A stretch of DNA of 37,117 bases from Synergistes sp. (GTDB taxonomy: Bacteria > Synergistota > Synergistia > Synergistales > Synergistaceae), in contig JAFYJW010000054.1 of the NCBI GenBank assembly GCA_017537925.1, forward strand, positions 1 to 37,117. The letters are read 5' to 3'. Position numbers and translations under genes: made by a program. Below are positions 7,423 through 16,688 of this stretch, in pieces (within the stretch, counting starts at the first letter, position 1; each line of letters begins with the position of its first letter). The notes below the pieces were generated by a model that saw only the letters and a list, made by a program, of their open reading frames with translations, was not told the DNA's origin and made no database searches.

Positions 7423-8382
7423 ATGCTGTTGCCGTTCACCGTCGTTCTGATCTTCTCGTTCTGCGCCGAGCTTATCCTGCAAAAAAAATGGATAGCCGTA
7501 ATGAAGCGCATGAAAATAGAGCAGGTCACAAAGCTGTACGGCCCTGCCTGGCACGAGAAAACGAAGATGGGTACGCCCACGATGGGCGGCGTTGTATTTA
7601 TTCCGGTGCTTGTGCTCTCCCTGCCGCTTATCATGTTTTTCGGCATGGGGCATTCGGCGTCAGATGCTGCGCGGATACTGCTTTATCCCGTCCTTGCCGC
7701 GGCTGTCGGCTTTACCGACGACTGGCTCAAATACAGCCGCCATTCAAGCGACGGCCTTACGAGCATGAAAAAGCTCGCGCTTCAGATAGCTGTCACGCTG
7801 CCATGGGCTCTGTGGGTGTCGAGGCCGCCTTATGAACTGCTGCCGTGGCTGCGTCTGCCGTATCCGGTATATGCCGCCGTAGTGACGTTCATAGGCGTCG
7901 GCCTGCAGAATGCGGTAAACGTGACGGACGGTCTCGACGGCCTTGCCGCCGGCTGTTCGCTCATATCGTTTATTGCAGCGCTTGCTTTTCTGCCGCAGTC
8001 GCCGCTTACGATGCTGACGGCTGCTTCAGCGTGCGGCATATGCCTCGGTTTTTTGTGGCACAACGCGAACCCTGCGTCGGTCTTCATGGGCGACGTCGGA
8101 GCTCATTTTCTGGCAGGGTTTATGCTTTCGCTCTGCATAAATTCAGGCCTGCTGATAATGGTGATACCGCTTTGTTTCATATTCGGAGCGGAGATTCTTT
8201 CGGTCACGATCCAGATCTTTGCGATACGCAGGCTGCACCGGAAGATCTTTCTGATGAGCCCGCTGCATCACCACTTTGAGATGCTCGGATGGAAGGAGAC
8301 ACAGATCGTGTCGCGCTTTTATACAGCGCATATTATCGGGATATGTGTTCTTTCGGTTTTGCTTTTTTATTTTATTGTCTGA
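7423..8382 (+). CDS. mraY: Phospho-MurNAc-pentapeptide transferase MraY
   Basis: MraY moves phospho-MurNAc-pentapeptide onto undecaprenyl phosphate, making lipid I at the inner membrane. The 319-residue polytopic protein, about the size of Gram-positive MraYs and shorter than the 360-residue E. coli enzyme, has the expected catalytic map. It includes PTMGG at 52-56, the Asp pair D99-D100, NVTDGLDGL at 166-174, MGDVGAH with D224, and the histidine triplet at 282-284. About ten hydrophobic segments are evident. It begins one base after the murF stop. After its stop comes a 60-base AT-rich gap, the first real gap since mraZ. Confidence 0.96.
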   Translation: MLLPFTVVLIFSFCAELILQKKWIAVMKRMKIEQVTKLYGPAWHEKTKMGTPTMGGVVFIPVLVLSLPLIMFFGMGHSASDAARILLYPVLAAAVGFTDDWLKYSRHSSDGLTSMKKLALQIAVTLPWALWVSRPPYELLPWLRLPYPVYAAVVTFIGVGLQNAVNVTDGLDGLAAGCSLISFIAALAFLPQSPLTMLTAASACGICLGFLWHNANPASVFMGDVGAHFLAGFMLSLCINSGLLIMVIPLCFIFGAEILSVTIQIFAIRRLHRKIFLMSPLHHHFEMLGWKETQIVSRFYTAHIIGICVLSVLLFYFIV

Positions 8383-8442
8383 CGGCGCATTGAATAATTT
8401 TTTAATAATAAATAGAGTTTAAGCGGAAAGCGGTTGATCGAC

Positions 8443-9825
8443 ATGGATGAAGAAAAAATGCTCAGCGGAAGGAAGATAACTGTTGTAGGCGCCGGGGTAA
8501 GCGGCAGCGCCCTTGCGGAGCTCGCGGCCGATATGGGCGCCTGCGTCTTCGTATCGGAAAAGAAAGAGATAGCGCCCGATACTTTGAAGCTCTTTGCCGA
8601 AAAGAAGATAGAATGGGAAGCGGGTGGGAATACTGCGCGCGCGCTTGACGCGGACGAGATCGTCGTAAGCTCCGGCGTATCCCCGGAAGTCCCGATTCTT
8701 GCAGAAGCCCGCAGCAAAGGGATAAAGATAACCGGCGAGCTTGATTTCGTCCATCCGTTCCTCGACGGCATAGTGATAGGGGTCACAGGCAGCAACGGAA
8801 AGACCACCACCACGTCGATGATCGGCTATTTCCTTGAGCGTATGGGCTGTTCCGTCATGACCGGCGGAAATATCGGAAACGCCGTGGCCAAGGCCGCGAA
8901 TAAAGCCTTTGATTTTATAGTGCTGGAACTCTCCAGCTTCCAGCTCTGCTGGGCAAAAGATTTCATGTGCGACGTAGCGGTCGTCACAAATCTTGCCCCC
9001 GACCATATCGACTGGCACGGTTCCTACGAGAATTACGTCGCGGCCAAGGCGAACCTGATCGCCTGCGTGGCGCCCGGAGGCGCCGCGATATATCAGAAGC
9101 GCGATGAAGAGGCGCTGAAGGTAAGAGAAAGAGAGGACATAAACAAATTCCCGCTCTTCTGGGGAGAAGAGGATCCTCACGTAAAGGGCGTATACCTTGA
9201 CGAGTGCGTCGGCGCCGCATGGATAAACGGCGGCGGCTGCCGCATGAAAAAGAAGCTTTTCCTTTTTGAGATAATCAGGCTTTTAGGGAAGCATAACCTT
9301 GAAAACGCCGCGATGGCGCTGAGCATACCCGCGCTCTTCAATCTCGGCGATGTGCCTGAAGATGTCATCTCGTCATACGTACCGCCGGCACACCGCTGCG
9401 CTTTTGCGGGAAAGGTAAAGGATATAACGTTCGTCGACGATTCCAAGGGCACGAACGTAGCGGCGTCCGTTACGGCGATGACGTCTCTTCCGGGACCCAA
9501 GGTGATCATCCTCGGAGGACAGGGCAAGGGAGAGGATTACGCGCCGCTTGCGGAAGCCGTCAGGGATAATACGCACGCGGCCGTGATACTGGGCGCGGAA
9601 AAGGAAAAAATAGCGGCGGCTCTTGATGCGGCCGGATTTACAGCCTACAGGCTGGCTAAGGATATGCCGGAGGCCGTGAACACCGCCTACTCGCTTGCCG
9701 AAGCCGGCGATACCGTGCTTCTTTCGCCTGCCTGCACGAGCTGGGATATGTATAAGAGCTATAAGGCAAGAGGAGAACATTTCTGCGGGATAGCAAAGGA
9801 AATAATAGAGAGAGAAAGTAAATGA
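8443..9825 (+). CDS. murD: UDP-MurNAc-L-alanine:D-glutamate ligase MurD
   Basis: MurD adds D-glutamate to UDP-MurNAc-L-alanine. From ATG 8443 the product has 460 residues: an N-terminal Rossmann-type UDP-binding domain (ITVVGAGVSG, 12-21), the ATP loop GSNGKTTTT at 116-124, ELSSFQL, NLAPDHIDWHG, and a C-terminal domain with DDSKGTN and LGGQGKGEDY. The start is uncertain. TTG 8434 has GGAAAG only 3 bases upstream, and ATG 8443 has it 12 bases upstream. I prefer the ATG. TTGAAT (8390-8395) and TAGAGT (8413-8418) at 17-base spacing in the preceding gap could be a weak internal promoter. The stop overlaps ftsW (ATGA). Confidence 0.95.
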   Translation: MDEEKMLSGRKITVVGAGVSGSALAELAADMGACVFVSEKKEIAPDTLKLFAEKKIEWEAGGNTARALDADEIVVSSGVSPEVPILAEARSKGIKITGELDFVHPFLDGIVIGVTGSNGKTTTTSMIGYFLERMGCSVMTGGNIGNAVAKAANKAFDFIVLELSSFQLCWAKDFMCDVAVVTNLAPDHIDWHGSYENYVAAKANLIACVAPGGAAIYQKRDEEALKVREREDINKFPLFWGEEDPHVKGVYLDECVGAAWINGGGCRMKKKLFLFEIIRLLGKHNLENAAMALSIPALFNLGDVPEDVISSYVPPAHRCAFAGKVKDITFVDDSKGTNVAASVTAMTSLPGPKVIILGGQGKGEDYAPLAEAVRDNTHAAVILGAEKEKIAAALDAAGFTAYRLAKDMPEAVNTAYSLAEAGDTVLLSPACTSWDMYKSYKARGEHFCGIAKEIIERESK

Positions 9826-10970
9826 CCGAACGCAGCGAGACGGAAACAAAGGAAAGAGGTTATAAGGCAAATCCGTTCATCTGGGTCATCCCGCTTATAC
9901 TGAGCGGGATAGGCATCCTTATGATCACTTCCACGACGAGCCCCACATCTTTCCTGTATACCGGCACCCCGTTCCAGATGGGCATAAAGCAGCTGCGCTG
10001 GCTCGGGATAGCCGTGTGCGGCATGCTGTTCGTCTATGCCGTGCCCGTCAGGATATGGTACAGGCTCTCTCCCGTCCTGCTGATAACGATGTGGCTCCTG
10101 TCGTGGCTGCCGCTCTTCCCGGGAATCGGAGAAGCGATAGGCGGCGCGCGGAGATGGATACGCCTTCCCGGCCTCGGAGTATCGCTGCAGCCTGGCGAAC
10201 TTTTGTGCCTTGCGGTCGCGCTGCATCTGGCGAAGTTTCTCTCCAAGAATGCCGACCGCGACCCGATGAAGAGCTTCGTGCAGACGGCCGTACTTACGAT
10301 AGCTGCGGTCATTCCGCTTCTTTCCCAGCCCGACTTCGGGACTTCGTTCCTGATATTTATCGTTGCGATGGGTATGTATGTGGAAAAAGTAGGCTGGCGT
10401 TATCCTCTGTTTGCCGGCAGTCTCCTTGCCGTGCCTTCTCTGGTTCTTCTGATAATCATGGCGCCTTACCGCATGAGGCGTCTTCTTGCGTGGCTCGACC
10501 CGTGGCGCGACCCGCTGAACAAGGGCTTCCAGGCGATACAGGGACTAATAGCTTTTTCGAACGGAGGCTTTTGGGGAAGCGGCCTCGGGCACGGCTTCCA
10601 GAAGCTCAATTATCTGCCCGCAGCCTATACCGACTTTATTTACGCGGCGGTAGGCGAAGAACTCGGCTTTGCCGGGACTCTGTGCATACTGGGCCTTTTT
10701 GCTTTCTGGCTTATGCAGACGCGGGAAAGCTATTTCAGAAGCAAAGATTCATTCAGGGCGTCGCTTATATGGGGGATATCGCTTACGGTGGTGCTGCCTC
10801 TCGTTATAAACGTGGCGGGAGTCACCAAGATGATACCCCTTACCGGCATGCCTCTGCCTTTCGTAAGCTACGGAGGCACGTCTCTTGTGACTATGTGGGC
10901 CAGGGTAGGTCTCCTTCTGCGTCTTGAAAGAGACAGCTGGATGGAGACAGGTGAATCCAATGCCGGGTGA
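9822..10970 (+). CDS. ftsW: Septal peptidoglycan glycosyltransferase FtsW (SEDS family)
   Basis: FtsW polymerises lipid II into glycan strands at the division site, working with FtsI. The 382-residue protein has about ten membrane segments and the SEDS signatures GARRWIRL (108-115), LSQPDFGTS (167-175), a GLGHGFQKL stretch, and PFVSYGGTS near the C-terminus. In the YLP..xTDF loop (264-272) the conserved Asp (D271) is kept, but the usual E-A-H before TDF reads A-A-Y. Its location between murD and murG is canonical and supports FtsW over RodA. It overlaps murD by four bases and murG by 11. Confidence 0.94.
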   Translation: MTERSETETKERGYKANPFIWVIPLILSGIGILMITSTTSPTSFLYTGTPFQMGIKQLRWLGIAVCGMLFVYAVPVRIWYRLSPVLLITMWLLSWLPLFPGIGEAIGGARRWIRLPGLGVSLQPGELLCLAVALHLAKFLSKNADRDPMKSFVQTAVLTIAAVIPLLSQPDFGTSFLIFIVAMGMYVEKVGWRYPLFAGSLLAVPSLVLLIIMAPYRMRRLLAWLDPWRDPLNKGFQAIQGLIAFSNGGFWGSGLGHGFQKLNYLPAAYTDFIYAAVGEELGFAGTLCILGLFAFWLMQTRESYFRSKDSFRASLIWGISLTVVLPLVINVAGVTKMIPLTGMPLPFVSYGGTSLVTMWARVGLLLRLERDSWMETGESNAG

Positions 10971-12027
10971 TAAGATGAAACTTCTCTTGGCGGCCGGTGG
11001 CACGGGCGGACATATATGGCCGGCCGTGTCTTTCGGCAGATGGATAAAGCGCTTTCACCCCGAGTGTGAAGTATCGTACATATGCGGCTCGCGGCCGCTG
11101 GAACTTGAGATATACAAGGCGGCGGGCATATCGCCGCTCGTCATTCCCGCGGAGGGCTCGCCTCTGTCCGGTTCATTTGTCCAGAAGTGCCGCCGTACGG
11201 CGCATCTGTTTGGCTCCTACGCGGCTGCGCGGCGCGAGATCGTGCGTTTCAGGCCGGACGCGGCCCTTCTGTTCGGAGGGTATCTCTCCTTCCCGCTTAT
11301 CGCGGCCTGCAGGGCCGCAAAGGTGCGCTGCGCGATGCATGAGCAGAACGCGCGCGCGGGAAAGGTGACGCGCTTTGCGGCGCGGCTCGGCCTTGAGATA
11401 TACAGCGGATGGAGGGAATGCGCGCCTCTTTCGGAGAAGCACTATCTTTACACCGGCGTGCCGGTAAGGGATTTCGGGCATCTCTCAAGGAAAGAGGCGT
11501 GGCGGAAGACCGGGATACCGGCGGATCTTCCGGAAGGCACGATCGCGGTCGCCTTTACGGGATCGCTCGGCAGCGGTTCCGTGCGTGACGTGATCTCGGG
11601 GCTTGCGGAGAAGGAATGCTTCAGCGGCTGGACTTTTATCCTGCCGGCTGTCGCGGAAAAGACCGAGCGTGTATGCCCCAACGTCTGGGTGATGCCGAAA
11701 GTATGGGATCCCGCGCCGCTCTTTTCCGCGGCGGATGTGCTGATAGTCCGCGCAGGAGGTTCCACTCTCACGGAAGCGGCGGCGTCAGGGGCGCCGGCTC
11801 TTGTGATTCCGTGGAGGGGCGCCGCAGATGATCATCAGTATTACAATGCGCTTGCTTTCGTCAGCGAGAACGGCGGCCTTATATGGTCGGCGGAGGACGG
11901 CGCGGAGGAGCTTGAGCCTTCGCTGCTGCGCCTCGGTGAGATGTGTGCCGCAAGAGACCGCGTCCCGTCTGGCGGACGGAGCAGGGCCATATGCGAAAAT
12001 TTGTGGAGCGCTCTGTGGAGCCGCTGA
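10960..12027 (+). CDS. murG: UDP-GlcNAc:undecaprenyl-PP-MurNAc-pentapeptide GlcNAc transferase MurG
   Basis: MurG adds GlcNAc to lipid I, giving lipid II, at the cytoplasmic face of the membrane. The product (355 residues) is a GT-B-fold glycosyltransferase. AAGGTGGHIWPA at the N-terminus is the first glycine-rich loop, and RAGGSTLTEAAASG with PWRGAADDHQ in the C-terminal half binds UDP-GlcNAc. ATG 10960 has AGGTGA six bases upstream. ATG 10975, starting MKLLLAAGG, has GGTGA four bases upstream and is also plausible. The longest frame from TTG 10924 is unlikely. It overlaps ftsW and is followed by a 37-base gap to murC. Confidence 0.94.
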   Translation: MPGDKMKLLLAAGGTGGHIWPAVSFGRWIKRFHPECEVSYICGSRPLELEIYKAAGISPLVIPAEGSPLSGSFVQKCRRTAHLFGSYAAARREIVRFRPDAALLFGGYLSFPLIAACRAAKVRCAMHEQNARAGKVTRFAARLGLEIYSGWRECAPLSEKHYLYTGVPVRDFGHLSRKEAWRKTGIPADLPEGTIAVAFTGSLGSGSVRDVISGLAEKECFSGWTFILPAVAEKTERVCPNVWVMPKVWDPAPLFSAADVLIVRAGGSTLTEAAASGAPALVIPWRGAADDHQYYNALAFVSENGGLIWSAEDGAEELEPSLLRLGEMCAARDRVPSGGRSRAICENLWSALWSR

Positions 12028-12064
12028 CGCACAGGTTCGTGTTTTGAAAGGGGAGTAACATAAA

Positions 12065-13477
12065 TTGGAAAACAGGGATTCTGCTCTCAGGAACAAAAGT
12101 ATCCATCTGATGGGCATAGGCGGCGCCGGGATGAGCGGGCTGGCGCTTCTGCTGCACAGCATAGGCGCAAGTGTTTCCGGCTGCGACGCCGTGGAAACGT
12201 CTTATATGAAACGGCTGCGCGACTGCGGCATCCCGATGCATATCGGGCACGAAGCCAGGCATATAGACGAATTCATGCCGAACGTACTCGTCTATTCGAG
12301 CGCTCTGCCGAACGACCATCCGGAGATTCTGAAGGCATGGCAGCAGGGTATAGAAGTAGCGCGCCGCGCCGAGATATTAAGCCGCATATTCAATGTGCGC
12401 CGCGGCGTCGGCGTGGCCGGGACCCACGGAAAGACTACGACCTCTTCGATGGTCTCGCTCATCTGTGAAAACGCGGGACTTGACCCGACGATAGCAGTCG
12501 GGGGCGATCTGCCGCAGATAGGGACCAACGCGAAGCTTGGCGCCGGCGACTACATGGTGGCGGAGCTTGACGAAAGCGACCGCTCGTTCGTCTATTTCCA
12601 TCCGGAGATCGCGATCGTGACAAACGTCGACTGGGACCACCGCGACCATTACATGACCTTTAAAGCAGTGACCGACGCTTTTTCCGAATTCCTTTCGCAT
12701 GTCAAGGACGAGGGGAAAATAATACTCTGCATGGAAGACGGCGGCGTGCGCAAACTATGCGATGAATACAGCATTTCCCGCCCGATCATAAAGTACGGAT
12801 GGGGAAGAGGCTGGGACTGGGGCGCGGCCAACGTGGAACACCATGAAGGCGGCGGAGTCGCGTACACGCTCTATCATGAGGGAAGCGAAGCCGGCCGGGT
12901 GGAGCTGACAGTCTCCGGCGAACATAATGTATTGAATTCGCTTGCGGCGTGCGCGGCATGTCACGAGATAGGCGTGAGCCTCGAAGATACGATAAACGGC
13001 CTTAGAATTTTCAGCGGAGCAAAGCGGCGTCTGCAGAAGACCGGAGAAGTGAACGGGATACTGATCTACGATGATTACGGGCATCACCCGAAGGAGATAT
13101 CGGCGACCCTTTCAACGATACGCAAGATATATCCCGGGCGCCGGCTCGTCGCGGTATTCCAGCCTCACCGCTTCAGCCGCACGGCAGCTCTTTACAGGGA
13201 GTTTGCCGACGCGCTTTCTCTTGCCGACAGGGCGTTCATACTGCCGATCTACGGCTCCGACGAAAAGCCGATAGACGGCGTGTCGTCAAAGCTTATTTTT
13301 GACGCGGCGTCGGACGATATGCGTTCGCACTATGAACTCTCAGGCAACTTTGACGACCTTCTTACATCTGTCTGCAAGGCGGCGCGTTCAGGCGATATCG
13401 TGCTGACTTTAGGCGCCGGTTCCGTAGGCACGCTTGGCAAGAAGATAGTTGAAAAGCTCGCCGAGCTGCAGGTTTAG
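12065..13477 (+). CDS. murC: UDP-N-acetylmuramate:L-alanine ligase MurC
   Basis: MurC adds the first stem-peptide residue, L-alanine, to UDP-MurNAc. The 470-residue product shows GIGGAGMSG at 17-25 (UDP-binding Rossmann domain), the ATP loop GTHGKTTT at 119-126, ELDESDRSF, and NVDWDHRDHY. Its C-terminal Mur ligase domain carries YDDYGHHPKEI and FQPHRFSRT. A TTG start at 12065 is inferred because AAGGGGAG lies 9 bases upstream and no in-frame ATG precedes the first glycine-rich motif. Placed after murG and before murB as in most dcw clusters. Confidence 0.95.
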   Translation: MENRDSALRNKSIHLMGIGGAGMSGLALLLHSIGASVSGCDAVETSYMKRLRDCGIPMHIGHEARHIDEFMPNVLVYSSALPNDHPEILKAWQQGIEVARRAEILSRIFNVRRGVGVAGTHGKTTTSSMVSLICENAGLDPTIAVGGDLPQIGTNAKLGAGDYMVAELDESDRSFVYFHPEIAIVTNVDWDHRDHYMTFKAVTDAFSEFLSHVKDEGKIILCMEDGGVRKLCDEYSISRPIIKYGWGRGWDWGAANVEHHEGGGVAYTLYHEGSEAGRVELTVSGEHNVLNSLAACAACHEIGVSLEDTINGLRIFSGAKRRLQKTGEVNGILIYDDYGHHPKEISATLSTIRKIYPGRRLVAVFQPHRFSRTAALYREFADALSLADRAFILPIYGSDEKPIDGVSSKLIFDAASDDMRSHYELSGNFDDLLTSVCKAARSGDIVLTLGAGSVGTLGKKIVEKLAELQV

Positions 13478-13486
13478 CGTGTAAAG

Positions 13487-14368
13487 ATGAGCGGAGTATC
13501 CTTCGTCGCCGGATGCGGGCTTGGCGGGCTCAATACATGGGGCTGCGGCGGCAGCTGCAGATGGCTTGCGTCTCCGAAAAATGCTTCGGAAGCGACAATG
13601 TTCATCAAAAAAGCGGCCGACGAAGGGACAGGGCTTTATATATTGGGAGGCGGCTCGAATATCCTTGTGCAGGACGGCTTTATCGACGCCGGAGTGATAT
13701 CCTCACGCGCGATGGATGCGCTTGAAGTGCACGCGGAAAAAGGCGGCGCCCGCATCGAGGCGTCCGCTGGCGTCCCTGTGAAAAAACTTCTTGCGCTGTC
13801 GCTCGATAAAGGCCTGACCGGAATGGAGTTCCTGACAGGGATACCCGGGACGCTGGGCGGCGCTCTCTTTGGGAACGCCGGAGCGGCGGGCTGTTCATTC
13901 GCTCCGATAGTCGAGTGGGTCGATACGGTCTCTTTCGACGGAGTCAGCAGGCGCTGGCGTTCCGAAGATCTTGTGTGGAAATACCGTACATGTCCGTGGA
14001 ACGGGGAGCGTCTTATGATAACAAGAGCTTCGCTTCGCCCGGGCAGCGGGAGCAGGGAAGAGATAACAGGGAATATCAGGCGCTTTTCGGCGCTGAAAAA
14101 AGGACAGCCGATAGGCGCTAAGACTGCCGGATGCGTATTTAAAAATCCGGCGGGCGATTCGGCGGGCAGGCTGCTTGACCTCTGCGGCTGCAAGAAGCTG
14201 CGGGTGGGAGCGGCGAAAGTTTCCGAAAGCCACGCGAATTTTATAGAAAACAGCGGCGGGGCGTCCGCCGCGGATATCTACGCGCTGGCCGAAATGTGCA
14301 GAAAAAGAGTTTATGAAGAGCACGGGATCGTTTTAGAGTATGAAATTAAATTCTTTGGCGCGTTTTAG
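13487..14368 (+). CDS. murB: UDP-N-acetylenolpyruvoylglucosamine reductase MurB
   Basis: MurB reduces UDP-GlcNAc-enolpyruvate to UDP-MurNAc using NADPH and FAD. The 293-residue product has the FAD-binding signatures GGGSN (54-58) and GIPGTLGGA (118-126). The proton-donor position lies in AGCVFKNP and is C216, where E. coli has serine. Cys at this site occurs in many bacterial MurBs and should still protonate. The short C-terminal domain, without the extra type I insertion, suggests a type II enzyme. ATG 13487 lacks a strong Shine-Dalgarno. The gene's last 29 bases overlap ftsQ. Confidence 0.94.
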   Translation: MSGVSFVAGCGLGGLNTWGCGGSCRWLASPKNASEATMFIKKAADEGTGLYILGGGSNILVQDGFIDAGVISSRAMDALEVHAEKGGARIEASAGVPVKKLLALSLDKGLTGMEFLTGIPGTLGGALFGNAGAAGCSFAPIVEWVDTVSFDGVSRRWRSEDLVWKYRTCPWNGERLMITRASLRPGSGSREEITGNIRRFSALKKGQPIGAKTAGCVFKNPAGDSAGRLLDLCGCKKLRVGAAKVSESHANFIENSGGASAADIYALAEMCRKRVYEEHGIVLEYEIKFFGAF

Positions 14369-15227
14369 ACGCAGAAGGAGATTAATAAAATTACTGCTTC
14401 TTGCCGCCGCTGTATTTGTCGGTTTCCTGCTGGCGGCGGAGGGACGCTACGCCGTGATGCGGCTGGGCGACATATCGGTCGTTCCTCCCGGAGCTCTCCC
14501 GCAGCATGTCGTATGGGGCGTGCTCACAACGAAGCAGGAGCTTTTCTGGCCCTCTCTTCTTGCATCCAAAAAAGAGTATGAGGAGACCATCGAGAGTTAT
14601 TACCCTGCGGATGTCAAGCTGCGGCTGCGCGGATGGGGAAAATTCAGGCTTGAAGTGAGACCGCTCGTTCCTTCATACAAAGTTTACTGGGGAGGAAAGT
14701 ACTGGTACCTTTCGGATGAAGGAAAACTGTGGTCCTCTTCGCTCAGGGAGAACATGATGCTCAGGGAGCATGATGCGGAAAAGAAGCCGGTGCTGACATG
14801 GGGCACGGACAGGGCTACTCCGGTGGATATGGGGGATCTGAAAGGCAACGTGCTCTCGTCGAGCATACCGATAAAGCTCATCAGAAGCTGGTACGCTATG
14901 TCGGAGGAGTTGGGCTGGGGGCGGAGCGTAAAGTATATACAGGCCGGAGTTAAAGAAGGTTCCCAGATAGTGCGGGTGATATTCTACACGGCGGGAAACA
15001 AAAACGGCGCCCAGCTGATTCTGCCGAATGAAGCCGAAAAATGGCCGGAGACCGGGCTTGCGGTGAAAAAACTGTACGGAGGCATCGAAAACCTTCCGCC
15101 GGATATATACATAGACGGAACGTATAAAGGCAAGATACTGATACGCAATCTGCGCGACGAGCAAAAGCAGCAGGAGAAAACGGAAACGCAGCCTGACAGC
15201 AAAGGCGCAGCAAAGAAAAATAACTGA
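14340..15227 (+). CDS. ftsQ: Divergent FtsQ/DivIB-like cell division protein
   Basis: This 295-residue protein has a strongly basic N-terminus (RRRRR at 10-14), one membrane segment at about 15-33 and an extracytoplasmic domain. A hydrophilic Lys/Gln-rich tail forms the last 20 residues. That is the FtsQ layout: cytoplasmic tail, anchor, POTRA domain and beta domain scaffolding FtsL/FtsB. The sequence itself is poorly conserved, and I recognise no clear POTRA motif, so the identity depends mostly on position between murB and ftsA. It starts inside murB (29-base overlap). The ftsA promoter candidate lies in the 97 bases after it. Confidence 0.78.
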   Translation: MKLNSLARFRRRRRLIKLLLLAAAVFVGFLLAAEGRYAVMRLGDISVVPPGALPQHVVWGVLTTKQELFWPSLLASKKEYEETIESYYPADVKLRLRGWGKFRLEVRPLVPSYKVYWGGKYWYLSDEGKLWSSSLRENMMLREHDAEKKPVLTWGTDRATPVDMGDLKGNVLSSSIPIKLIRSWYAMSEELGWGRSVKYIQAGVKEGSQIVRVIFYTAGNKNGAQLILPNEAEKWPETGLAVKKLYGGIENLPPDIYIDGTYKGKILIRNLRDEQKQQEKTETQPDSKGAAKKNN

Positions 15228-15273
15228 TTTTTTGTTCGGGATTTTACCGCCTGTATATGTATTGCGGAAGATA

Positions 15274-15279
15274 TATAAT
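15274..15279 (+). promoter_or_regulatory. Candidate promoter -10 before ftsA
   Basis: The 97-base gap between ftsQ and ftsA is AT-rich and holds a perfect TATAAT at 15274-15279, 45 bases before the ftsA start. No good -35 is visible 16-18 bases upstream. An internal ftsA/ftsZ promoter would fit the higher dose of FtsZ needed, but this is inferred. Confidence 0.45.
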
Positions 15280-15324
15280 GTAAAATGTATATGGGCATGA
15301 CCTTAAGAAGAGGGGGCAAAGATT

Positions 15325-16668
15325 TTGTTCAAAAAAACATCAAACTACAATCAGGGAAGAGAGCCGGAGCTTCTTGTCGGTCTTGACCTCGGGACGAGCA
15401 AAGTTGCCGTGGTCGTCGCCGAGCGCGAAACCGAAGGCGATGAAGCCCAGATAATCGGTGTCGGTCAGGCGCCTTCAAACGGTATCCGCAAAGGCCTTAT
15501 CGTGAACCTTGAACAGGCTGTCCGTTCCGTGCGGCAGGCTGTGAGCGATGCGCAGAATATGGTGGGACAGGATATAAGAGGCGTCACGGTGGCGTTTGGC
15601 GCAGGAGAGGTCACAAGCATCCGTTCAAAAGGCATGGTGGCTCTCGGACGTTCGCCGCGTGCCGTAGGGCAGCTCGATATAGAAAGAGTCATAGACGCGG
15701 CGCAGGCAACCGTAGTGGTTCCTATGAACCAGAGCATACTGCACACTATACCTGTCGAATATACGCTTGACGGCAATGTTGGCATCGACGACCCCCTCGG
15801 TATGAATGCCATGCGTCTTGATATAGACGTGCAGTCGATAATTGTCCCCACAGCCACTATACAGAACGTCCTTAACTGCGTGCAGCGCGCGGGACTTGAA
15901 GTTAACAGCCTCGTCCTCAAACCGCTCGTTTCCGCGCTCGGTGTGCTTTCCCCCGAGGATGCGCTGGCCGGAGCGGTGGTGATCGATTTAGGCGGAGGAA
16001 CGACAAGCGTCGCGGTATTTGCCGACGGCCGCCCGAAACATCTTGCGCTGCTTCCGATCGGAGGAGACCATATAACCAACGACCTTGCCACCGTGCTTAA
16101 GCTGCCGCTGAAAAAAGCCGAAGAGATAAAGCGCACTATATCCCTCAACAAAGATTTCGAGGAAGAGGAAACGCTGGACTTCGAGCACCACGGAAGAGAG
16201 TACAGAATACTGAAATCCGAACTGCACGACATAGTCTGCAGCCGGCTCGATGAGCTCTGCAACGAGCTCATCCGTCCGGAGATAAAGAACGCCAAGGTCA
16301 CGCTGCTGCCGGGCGGAGTGCTTCTTACCGGCGGCGTCGCAAAAACGGAAGGGCTCGAGGATTTCTTCCTTGAAAAGCTGAGTCTGCCGGCACGTTCGGT
16401 GCTGCCGATCGATTCAAACCGTATGCCTCCCGGCCGCAATACTCAGGAATACGCGGCGGCGGCCGGCATAATAAAATATATACTGGACCGTGAGCGCGAC
16501 CCGTTCCGTTACCTTGACAACCCTTCGGTCATAAAGACAGACAGATCAAAGTCTTTGCCGAAGACGGAACCTATTTTCGTTCAGGACAGACAGCAGGGCA
16601 AATCCAAGGACGATTCGCATGGCGGCGTGATCGATACCGTCAAAAATGCTTTAAAGGACCTTTTCTAA
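15325..16668 (+). CDS. ftsA: Cell division protein FtsA
   Basis: FtsA is the actin-like ATPase that tethers FtsZ filaments to the membrane and recruits later division proteins. The 447-residue product has VGLDLGTSKVAVVV near the N-terminus (phosphate-1), the SHS2/1C domain region (about 90-170), and VIDLGGGTTSVAVF (phosphate-2). TGGVAKTEG forms the adenosine motif. The last 15 residues (GGVIDTVKNALKDLF) form an amphipathic helix that should act as the membrane-targeting sequence. The TTG start at 15325 is preceded by AGAGGGGG about 9 bases upstream. ftsZ follows 20 bases after the stop. Confidence 0.95.
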   Translation: MFKKTSNYNQGREPELLVGLDLGTSKVAVVVAERETEGDEAQIIGVGQAPSNGIRKGLIVNLEQAVRSVRQAVSDAQNMVGQDIRGVTVAFGAGEVTSIRSKGMVALGRSPRAVGQLDIERVIDAAQATVVVPMNQSILHTIPVEYTLDGNVGIDDPLGMNAMRLDIDVQSIIVPTATIQNVLNCVQRAGLEVNSLVLKPLVSALGVLSPEDALAGAVVIDLGGGTTSVAVFADGRPKHLALLPIGGDHITNDLATVLKLPLKKAEEIKRTISLNKDFEEEETLDFEHHGREYRILKSELHDIVCSRLDELCNELIRPEIKNAKVTLLPGGVLLTGGVAKTEGLEDFFLEKLSLPARSVLPIDSNRMPPGRNTQEYAAAAGIIKYILDRERDPFRYLDNPSVIKTDRSKSLPKTEPIFVQDRQQGKSKDDSHGGVIDTVKNALKDLF

Positions 16669-16688
16669 AGCGCTGGGGGTAATGTGAG

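Noticed and set aside
15465-16439. Minus-strand open frame of 324 codons opposite ftsA
   Set aside because: Antisense shadow of FtsA, Ser/Arg/Pro-rich, with no ribosome-binding site or family motif.
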